From assembly GCA_024305745.1 (NCBI GenBank), contig JAHRBS010000003.1, positions 1,798,001 through 1,862,000 on the forward strand: a stretch of DNA of 64,000 nt, read 5' to 3'. Made by a program: the position numbers and the translations under genes. This stretch comes from Polyporus tsugae (lineage: Eukaryota; Basidiomycota; Agaricomycetes; Polyporales; Polyporaceae). This document shows, piece after piece, positions 55,426 through 64,000 of the stretch; within the stretch, counting starts at the first letter, position 1; each line of letters opens with the position of its first letter. The notes beneath the pieces are model-generated. The model was not told the origin of the DNA and did not search any database. It was given only the letters and a program-made list of their open reading frames with translations.

Positions 55426-58040
55426 CTAGGCATATTTGGGGTCATCAGCATGACCTAAGAGAACAGCACCATAGAGCTGAAGACCTAAGCCCCGACCTGG
55501 GTCCTCAGAGACTGAGGTTGAGGCACCCCTCGCCTTGTTGTTCAGCTTGTACATGGACGCACTGTAATAGACGATAATGATGTCCCCATAGCGCAACTCG
55601 CTGTTCAGCAGAGGGAGCTCGTAAGTCTTCTCGATGGTGACGACACCATCAAGAATGAGCTTGGACCTGCGGAACTGCTTTTGAGCATCCCAGATGGGGA
55701 CTATAACAATACATGTGAGCTTTGTAGTCATAAAAAGCATAGACTGATGCAACTTACTGGTGGTATCCGTGGGCCAAGACATCGTTGACGCCATGACGTG
55801 AAAGCTGTGGCCTGGATGAGCTCCCTGTGCAGGACAGTCATTGTTGACCCTCCCCTGGCTGCTACCAGCCCCATTGAGCATGAAGCTCGGGGCTACAAAG
55901 CAAATTGAATGTAAATGTTTGGGCTTTTTGAAGAGGTATGCAGACTTACGAGCAGCAGCCATGTTCGGGTCGTCCATAGGCATAGCCCTAACAACAAGAC
56001 CGTTCATTCTGGCATCACCTATCTTGGGCCCAAAGATGTGCGCCTTCAGCTTGTTGACCCCAAAGACGGTGCCGATGAAGTCGCCCATGCATAGCCACTC
56101 CTGCTGGAAGGGTGCGAACATAATTTGCTTGACGAGCCTGTTGCTGCTAGTATAGGCCTGGGTAGGGAAACAAACATTGCTTTGCAGAACAATGCCAAGA
56201 GAGAAGACGATTGCACGATGAGGACCAGTCCTTGTCTGAATGGCAAGAACACGTTCTGAGGGGGAGGCACCTTGGATGGTGGTGGTGAGCTCGGGATCAG
56301 CATGAGAAGGGTTGAGTGCAAACTGGCCAGCCTTGTTGTGGCTCAAGCCGAGAGTCAAGAGCAAGCCGCTACAAAATGCGGTTAGAGTTGACTAGCACGC
56401 AATTTCAAACAGAGACATACGTGGGATGCATTTTATAGTTTGGAACATCAAGTATAGTCTTGTGGACATCGACGGTAAAGAATGTATAGCCACCAAAATT
56501 GTACTCAACTGGGCAAAACGGCCTTTGCATATCAAAAAAGAAGGGAGACAGAAAAGAAACTGAAATACACTCACTGCAACAACAGAAGAATCTTGGCCAT
56601 CTCCGGATGCTTAGAGAGGTCGATGATACCATCCTTTGAGTAAAAGATCCCACCTCGCTTGTCCTCAATGTCCTTATCTTCGTCACTGGGGATACGGCTC
56701 TTGCCCTTCTGAGGAGTGAGGAGCAACATGACATCTAGCACAGAGAGTGGTGAGTCCAACCAGTGCCTAATGTAGAAAGCAAAAAACTTACCCAACTAGG
56801 TGGTCGGATCCGCCTCATCTTGGTCCAAGTCCATGCCTGGAGTAGCCGAGCGAGGCTTACGCAGCACATCCTTCTTCCTCAGAACATTCATCTAGTGTCT
56901 CTGCGCGAAGAGGGCCACACGGCTTGACAATCCAGTCCTCCAGATCATCCTCGACATATATAGTTGAATTGTCGTCACTAAGATACAAGCATGTAAGTTG
57001 TCAAAACAGTAGGTTAAGTGTGAAGGGAAACTTACCTCTCCTGCATGCTGTCGCTTTCTTCAACCTCTGCATCCATCAGGCTAAAAGAGTATTGTTAGCA
57101 GTGATAACATATAAATGTGTTAATTGTAAGCATAGCTCTCCTCTCTTTTGGAGAACAGTCCCTTTTTGGACACCCTAATAAATAGATCACATGAGAAATA
57201 GTAGTTCAATAAGCCAAAAAGAAAGCGAACGTACTTGACTGGAGATTTGTTAAAAAAAATCTGATGCGGAGCTAAAATATTGGTTAGCACATAACTCATA
57301 TCATCAAAACACAGCAACATACTTAGGGGCCTTGACTGCAGAGGTCTTGGTGCGAACAGGCTTCTTACCGCCCATCGCAACAGCCTTAGGCTGCGACACA
57401 GTCTTTCCCTTTGGCTTGGACATAATGATGACCTCTGTCTTCCCAAAGCCCACAGCGCTATAAACTAGTCAAGTATAAAAGAGCAATGATATAAAAGAAT
57501 TAGAACATACCGCAAATCCATCTTGCTGTTCTTCTTCCCAGCCGGAGTCAGCATGAGCTCCACCTCCAGTGAGCTGACAAGAAACTGGTAAACTTTGTGA
57601 TTGCATGCAGATCCAAAGGAGACTTACCGCTGACACTGCTTTTTGGTGGGAGATGCCTGCTCCCACTCGCTGTCCGAGTTCTCGCTACCGGTCTCACTGT
57701 AGAATAGTTAGTTTAGGTCTAGAAAGAAGACTAAAAGAACCTACCTGACAGTGCGCCGCTTATTGGCTGTGGACTTCATTGGTGTGCGACCGGTTGGCTG
57801 CTTACTATAGCCAAACGTGTTGGTTAGCGGTTTCATGCAAATGAAAAGAAACGTACCGTGGTGATGGGCTTTCCGGAGATTCAAGCTCTTGGTTGTCCTC
57901 CAGGATGCGCGCTCCCCTAAATAAGGGTAACAGTTACTATACATGTCATCAAGGATAGACTGGATAGTAGACAATTACTTACTTTGGGGTCCGCATATAG
58001 GTGGGTCGAGTATCGGGACAACGAGCATCAGCCTCTCTAA
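55426..58040 (-). pseudogene. Intron-rich gene of unknown function, 5' end cut by A-3
   Basis: At least ten short exons are suggested by GT-AG pairs on the minus strand. 5' exons are charged and low in complexity (ETGSENSDSEWEQASPTKK, MSKPKGKTVSQPKAVAMGGK, RTPMKSTANKRRTVR), nuclear-protein-like. Later exons encode LDVMLLLTPQKGKSRIPSDE, QPFCPVEYNFGGYTFFTVD, and TGLLLTLGLSHNKAGQF across the junction at 56421/56368. The last block (to 55426) includes MGDFIGTVFGVNKLKAHIFG and YELPLLNSELRYGDIIIVYY and is interrupted by two more introns. Near 56785-56800 neither possible splice keeps the frame without a TAG, so it may be inactive. The 5' end is lost or displaced by the A-3 LTR at 58049. Function unknown. 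Confidence 0.5.
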
Positions 58041-58048
58041 GACAGCAT

Positions 58049-58494
58049 TGTTATGACTGGCCATCGAGTAAGGACCAGGGAGACTTATGAGATGAGCAAG
58101 GGCGTCGACAAGCACTTGTGCAGCAAGAGCGGAGCAAGGCTCAACGGTCAGGGCTGGAGACAAGATGTATTGAGTAAGTAGATGTCTATGAGCGAAATAC
58201 AGCGAGGCTTACCTGGAGACAAGAGGTCAAAACTGAGGTCTCCAGGCAGCGAAGTACAGGTCCTTATATACGTATAGAGGACAATGAGAACCCGGGGACA
58301 ATAGGTAACTATGGACACGGGTGAACAATGGAAACAGAACAATAGCGATGACGGACAATAAGGAGCTATTGTGCTAAAGAACAAAGGACGAGATACAATG
58401 CAACGGAGAACAATAAGTACAACGTGAGAAGTAGATTGTCCGGAAAAGGAAACTAAGGTGCTGGTAGCAGGCGCCAAATGGAGCGTTCATGACA
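58049..58494 (-). repeat. 3' LTR of A-3 (subtype I)
   Basis: 446 bp, TGTTATGACTGG...TTCATGACA, with TATATAAGG and the ATTGT array, followed by the polypurine tract in reverse. Confidence 0.92.
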
Positions 58495-58526
58495 ATACCC
58501 CCCTCCTAAGGGTAGTGCCTTCACGA

Positions 58527-61500
58527 CTAAGTCTTCTTGAGAGGACCAGGCGCCTCTGCGTGCGTTGAATGGAATTTCTGCACACGTTGCGGCACATTTG
58601 TAAGGTCCACTGCATCCTCCCAGCTGTCGTGTTCAGGGCCCCAACCCTTCCAGTGCACGAGGTACTGCAGTTTCTTCCACCGCCTATACCGCCGTGACTC
58701 CAACACTTCCTCCACTTTGTACTCTTCCTCCCCCTCCACCTCAATTGCTGCTGGCTCTGCCGGATGATGACCGGGGAGTCAACTCTCCTTGTGTGGAAGC
58801 AAGAGAGAAATGTGGAATACTGGGTGGATTACAAGGTCCTTGGGGAGTCTGAGCTCATAAGCCAGATTGCCCACCTTGCGTACAACCGGATACGGGCCAG
58901 CGTATCGATCCACCAGTTTCTGAGAGACTCCAGGAATGCGGAAGTTCCTCATGTCGAGCCACACCTTCTGGCCTTCCTTGAACTCTGGAGTGTCACGGAC
59001 ATAGCGATCATAGTACTCCTTCATCCGCTCAGCCGCTAGAGTCAAGGCCGCGGTTGCATCCTCTCGCACCTGTCGCAACTCCTCCCGGCGTTCATCAGCT
59101 GCAGGCACCGCTGTAGGCAACATCGGAATGTGGAACTGGAGCTGTACATGAGGTAGAACAGTGAATAACCCATTGACGAGTGCTGGTGCAAGTTGAAGGC
59201 GAACTCTGCAATCGGCAGCCACTTGACCCAGTCGTCGCGCCCTTGAGAGCAGTACATGTGCAGGTACGCTTTGATCTCCTGGTTCCACTGTTCCAATTGC
59301 CCGTCCATCTGTGGGTGATACGCCGTAGACGTTGCACTTTCAATGCCAAGACCCTTGAGGATCGCACGGAAGAGCTTGCTCGAGAACTGGGGCCCACGAT
59401 CAGAGATGATCTTCTATGGCAGCCCGTGAAGATGAAAATGTTCTCGGATGAAGTTGTCAGCAGCTCCTTCTGTGTCGATCTCCTCGGTGCAAGGAATACG
59501 ATGTATCATCTTTCCATGCCAATCAGCGATGAGCTGAAGCGCGTTGTATCCATCCACCTCTGGGAGTCCAGTGATGAAGTCGCACGTCACAACCTGGCCT
59601 GGGCCATCAGGGATTTTGTTTGGTTGAAGAGGACCATGCGGTTTGGCATGCAAACCCTTGCCGCGGCGACAGGTGTCGCAGGTCTCAATGTAATCCTTAA
59701 TGAACTTTGCCATGCCCGGCCACCAGTAGTTTCGCGTGACCAACTCCAATGTCTTCGACTGCCCAGGGTGTCCAGCGGGCGGGAGGTCGTGGTGGATGTG
59801 TACAATCTCAGCACGCAGTGCATCATCCTTGGGGACATAGACTTTGCCTTGGTACAGTAGCAGGCCTTGCTCACTGTTCCAGTCCACCAAGTCATTCTGA
59901 AGATGCGCTGGGCCAAGTTTGTCCAGTTTACTGAGTGCCTCCATGACCTCCTGCTTGCGCTCTCCGCATTCGCAGATGCGTCGAAGCAGTGCCTTCTCTG
60001 GAACCACCGATAGATGCCCTCTCTTGGCTGCCAGTACTCGGAAACATTCTGGCTGCAGCAAGACTCGACTGAGATTGTTATCTGCATCCTCGTGCTGGTG
60101 GTTGGGCCGTCTCGACAGTGCATCGGCCCTACCATTAGATGTCCCAGGCTTGTGCGAGATGACAAAGTCAAATCGTGACAGGTACAGAGCCCATCATGCC
60201 TGCCTGCGCATGGGGTTCTGTGCTGTGTGCCAATACTCGAGGTCCTTGCGGTCCAACTGGATCTCGAACACACTGGGGAGACCCTCGAGATGGTGACACC
60301 AGGCCTGCAGGGCACGAATGATGGCAAGCATCTCCTTGTCATAGATCTCATAGTTGCGTTCAGCGTCGTTCATCAACTCGGAGTGAAAAGCGATGGGGTG
60401 CCATTTGCCGTCTTCCCCCTCCTGAGACAGAACTGCGCCCGTAGTGAAGCCAGATGCGTCCACTTTGATGCGGGTGTCGCGGTCTGGATCATAGATGATC
60501 AGGACAGGGCTTCTGGTGAAGCAGCACTTGAGTTCGTCAAAGGCAGACTGCTCTTTGTCTCCCCATTGCCATGGCGCATTGCCCGTGAGGCGATCCAAGG
60601 GTTTGCAGATGACACTAAAGTCCTTTATGAACCGCCGATAGAAGTTTGCAAAACTGCGGAACTTCCGTACGTCTGTGGCATTCTGAGGGACCGGCCAATC
60701 TGCGATACCCTTCACCTTCACCGGGTCCATCTCTACGCAGTTCTCCGAGACGAGTACGCCGAGGTATTCCACCTTAGGCTGTTCGAACTCGCACTTCTCT
60801 GGCTTGCAGAACAGGTCGTTCTCCTTAAGACATTTCAGGACCTCGCGCACCAATGTGCGGTGTTCCTAGAGACTGTCGGTGAATATGAGGATGTTGTCGA
60901 GGTAGATAGTGACTTTGCCGAGTATGATGAGGTCCTTGAAGATGTCATTCATGAGCGCAGAGAATGTGCTGGGTGAATTGGCTAACCCAAAGAACATAAT
61001 GTTCAGCTTGAACAGCCCCCAATTGGTCACAAAGGCAGCCTTCCATTCATCATTGGTCTTAGCTCTCACATTGTTATACCCCCAACAAATATCAAGCTTT
61101 GTGAAGTACTTGGCCTTCTTGAGTCAATTCATCAGATCCAATACCAACAGTAGTGGGTAACGGTTCTTAATGGTGATCTCGTTGAGTTGCTGGTAGTCCT
61201 GGACTGGACACAGGCTACCATCCTTCTTCTTGACAACGAAGAACGTCAATGACATCGGCGACTTCGACTCTTGAATATAGCCTTTGGCCAAGTTCTCAGC
61301 GAGGAACTTGTCAAGCTCTCCTTGTTCGCTGGGCAATAGGGGGTACACGCAGGAATGGAACATCTTTGCATCGGGCACGAGCTCTATCGCATGGTCATAG
61401 GGTCCGTGTTCTGGCAAATATTCGGACACCTCTTTTGAGAACACATGCAAGTATTCGTGATAGTGCTCGGGTACGATCTCTTTGACGGGGCGGACTTCCT

Positions 61501-62293
61501 TCTTCTGGTACTCTTGCTCAGCGAGTTGTTGTGAATATGTGTACGTCGCTGAAGCAAACAGTTGCGGAGCACCATAAAGGTGTTGTCCATCCTCCCATGC
61601 ATCGAGAAGAGACGTCTCAGTTCCATCCCACCACGGCAGGAATCCTGGCGGCCAGGGCCTATTCTCCTCCTTCTCCTCAGTCATCACAGCCGCACACACC
61701 CTTCCAACCTTCCTAACCTTCTTTGCCCGTCGAGGACCATGGCGCGCCGTAAGCCGTACCTCTGTATCATGCGCTTTGGTCTCGACAGGTTCAGAGGTTC
61801 TCTGGTTAGCCAGGCATATCTCTGGACATCTCAACAGGCGCAGCGAGCCACGTTCCCAGTCTACTTCAGGGTTGTGCTCGTGTAGCCAGTCCAGGCCGAT
61901 GATGACATCCTCTTCGCCTATACCTGTCACTACAAAGACCACCTTCTCCCTGTGGTCTCCGATTGCCATATCCAACATGGCAACCTCTGTGATTGTACCA
62001 TCACGGTTTTCTGAACCGTCGATGTTGTACAGAGGAATTGGCCTTGCCAACTTCCTCGTCGTAACCCTATTCTGTTCTACAAATCGTCTATGTAGGAACT
62101 TAGTAGTAGCACCGCTATCTACCATAGCTACAATGTCCTTATGTTGCTGCTTGCCAATTAACCGTACCGGTATATGAAAGTGTTGATCATCATGATTTAC
62201 TTCATATACAAACGACGAACCCAGTACAGAAAATTGACTATTACTACAAGAACCAGCACGCGCAGCATCCAATGCAGTTCTAATCAAAAACCC
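58527..62293 (-). pseudogene. Pol of A-3
   Basis: Protease-RT frame 62287-61124 (DSGATTKFL, IIGLDWLHEHNPEVDW) ends at the shared TGA (DLMN*LKK). RT continues with YLDNILIFTDSL and the TAG shared with A-1. RNase H, integrase (intact Glu in DGQLEQWNQE) and chromodomain (EVLESRRYRRWKKLQY) follow, with stops RRQA*WAL and GLP*KII. A 9-12 bp deletion near 59145 (MYSSSSTF instead of MYGYEPQFHI) is shared only with A-5. Confidence 0.88.
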
Positions 62294-63702
62294 TCTTTCT
62301 TATTGACCACCGTAAGGGTGGTGATCTTCTCCTCCATTGCCTTGAGCTGGGCCTTGAGTGTCGTGAGCTCGTCAGTGCTGGATGAGGAAGAAGAGGCAGC
62401 CCGTTGGCCCTCGACCTGGGGCTTTGGGCAGTGCCACGCGGGATGTCCTTTCTCACTGCAGTTCCAGCACTCTCCATCGAACTTCTTCTTGCCCGAACTG
62501 GAGGCGGCTGCCTTTTCGCCCTTCTTCTTCTATCCAAATTGCTTTGGCCGTTCCTCCTCGCACGCGGTAAGTTGCTGGTCCATCTGCAGCGCGACTTTCT
62601 GGATCTTGGCGAGGTCCGAGATGTCGTGCACTGTGGTCGCGAAGGTGTCCTTGATCTTGTAAGAGAGTGCCGTGTGGTACCGTTCGCGCTTGTCTGCATC
62701 ACCGAACCTGGTGCGAGCAGCGATGGCATTGAACTGACTGGTATAGTCCTTGATGGTGCCAAGCCGATGTGAAGCCTTGCAGAGTTTGGTGAGTTCTGTG
62801 ACAGCCACTTCCTCGTCATTCGCAGTGCAGAAGTGCGCCTTGAATGACCCTTCGAAGGCCGCAAAGTCCGACCACGCAACATTGCCGCTGGCCACCGTGA
62901 CGATGTATGGACTGGCCCATTCAGCAGCACCACTGGTCAACTTGTTGAGGATCATGATCCAGCGGATCTTGTGCACGACACCTTGCGCCTCGAGAAGATC
63001 GTAGTAGATGCGGGCATTGGCTACAAAGCGAAGCCCCTCCTGCGCAAGTTTTCCATTGTACTCGCGAGGGGCGATTTGAGAGAGGAGTTTGGAAACATCG
63101 AAGGGGGCGGGCGTGGCCATGATGGAAGCGGGTGATGAGGGTGGAGAGGGACTTGGTGTGGGCAAGGGACTACTCAGGGTGTTGAGGACAACGGTTTCTC
63201 GTTGTGGGGTCCTGACCGGCGGGGTTGTGGGGTTTGGTGTGGTGGGTGTCGAAGGGTTGGAAGTGCGTCTTGCAATATGTTCACTTGCTAATGAAAGAGC
63301 ATGACAAAGCGGAATGGATCCTAGAGATGGGGATCCTCCAGGTGTGGGGATACGACTTTGAGGTTGCAAAGTTGGGTGAGAGGCAGTGCGTGAGGAGGGG
63401 TTTCTGGAAGCGACAATGGCAGCCTGTCGTTGGGGAGGGCATTCGGGGTCTCGAGGTTCTGGGACAGGGGAATTGAGGAGTCGTGTGCAGATCTGCAAGT
63501 CCTGGCTGTCTTCAGTGATGAGCCTAGGAGCGATAGTGTTAATTACTTCTGGAGTAGCTCTGAAGGTGCGTCGACGATTGGGACACGGTTGATCTTCACA
63601 GACTGCCCAGCACTGTCTATCTGTATCCCAATGCTCGTCCTGAACCTCGTGCCGGTGAAAGGCGTGCCCAAAGGTTTGACAAGCCAGAGTGGAGGGTCTC
63701 AT
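62282..63702 (-). pseudogene. Gag of A-3, with the most complete N-terminus
   Basis: A 390-codon frame (62530-63702) begins with the Cys/His module LACQTFGHAFHRHEVQDEHW...VCEDQPCPNRRRTF. A Pro/Thr/Ser spacer and the capsid-like core from MATPAPFDVSKLL (about 63120) follow. It stops at the shared TAG (KQFG*KKK, 62530), after which the CCHC knuckle CWNCSEKGHPAWHC and the slippery site follow. The core is otherwise open. It shows what A-1 and A-2 have lost. Confidence 0.85.
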
Positions 63703-64000
63703 TTCCTATACCAGGAATGCAAATGGCAGGTGCACAACCCAACACTGTCTGCTCAGCCTCCTTGGCCTATTGCTGTGTCTTAACCTCAAGGGACATGAGC
63801 CCAGGGGTGTCCTGCCTTGGCTTTTGTTTCGCCGCCTTTCTCTAGCCTCCCACGCCGTGAGGCGGACCACTTCTGTCAGTGCCGGGGTCTCGGGTTAGGA
63901 GCTTTCCACGCACTGTACCACTAAAAGTGGCAAGCCTCCAGTTGAATCAAGACCACGTCCGATGGTGTGACTAGAGCGCGCACTATGCTAGGCCAACACA

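Larger units (their letters stand above)
58049..64000 (-). mobile_element. Gypsy chromovirus A-3, running off the right edge
   Basis: 3' LTR, pol, gag and about 300 bp of leader are present; the 5' LTR is beyond the window. Sequence from 63703 to 64000 matches the A-2 leader near 39080-39370. Inserted into the 5' part of the intron-rich gene. Confidence 0.92.

Noticed and set aside
1..64000. CRISPR arrays, operons, prokaryotic promoters or defence systems
   Set aside because: Spliced genes and fungal LTR elements show that the DNA is eukaryotic; no spaced short repeats were seen.

Overview
This window is eukaryotic and looks like a basidiomycete fungus, probably an Agaricomycete. The evidence is short (about 50 bp) GT-AG introns, a fungal CUE/CCCH/Smr protein, chromoviral Ty3/gypsy and Ty1/copia elements, and host-like families that resemble proteins I remember from Agaricomycete genomes. 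The organism call is inference.

Layout. 1-5.0 kb holds two ordinary spliced host genes on the + strand: a CCCH zinc-finger/DUF1771/Smr protein and a coiled-coil protein of unknown function. From 5.2 kb onward the window is a nested retrotransposon landscape. Five LTR families can be separated. A is a chromodomain Ty3/gypsy element with LTRs of about 445 bp. B is a second Ty3/gypsy element with a 417 bp LTR. C is a Ty1/copia element with a 427 bp LTR. D is another Ty1/copia element, present as a fragment. G is an old gag-only gypsy remnant. Family A is present as A-1 (13554-19813, +), A-2 (29891-39897, -), A-3 (58049 to the window end, -), fragments A-4 (7097-8067, -) and A-5 (50930-53540, +), plus isolated LTRs. 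Family B has B-1 (8068-13553) and B-2 (43709-45206). Family C has C-1 (45207-50929, -), with an uninterrupted 1,560-residue polyprotein, the rearranged C-2 (29923-33465, -), and solo LTRs at 24419 and 51243.

Stratigraphy. Target-site duplications and interrupted units give an order. C-2 sits in the 3' LTR of A-2 (TSD CAGGG). A-2 itself splits a host-like gene (TSD GTATA/GCATA). A solo A LTR sits in the LTR of B-2 (TSD CTTAC). Solo C LTRs sit in the G LTR (TSD CAATG) and in A-5 (TSD TTGAC). A-3 cuts the 5' end of an intron-rich gene. C is therefore generally youngest, A intermediate, and B and G older.

Non-repeat islands. The most interesting is 29.4-42.9 kb. After mentally removing A-2, three paralogues of an unrecognised gene family appear: one split by the transposon, one decayed and inverted, and one with an intact 200-residue spliced frame. 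They share a Cys/Trp motif, intron position, a C-terminal Ala/Gln-rich segment and an upstream TTATACGTCC-like box. Other islands are a three-stop pseudogene (25.8-27.4 kb), a Cys/His-rich ORF (20.5-21.5 kb), a Cys-rich ORF next to a tRNA-like sequence (53.96-54.65 kb) and a 5'-truncated intron-rich gene (55.4-58.0 kb).

Functional reading of the elements. A and B both carry an 11-nt primer-binding site complementary to a sequence 34-36 bp downstream of the LTR TATA box, the arrangement of Tf1/sushi-type self-priming. A has a well-formed -1 frameshift signal between Gag and Pol. C uses a primer-binding site matching the anticodon stem-loop of initiator tRNA-Met, as in Drosophila copia. Several nonsense codons are shared by all copies of A, so the copies descend from an already damaged ancestor or were spread by duplication.
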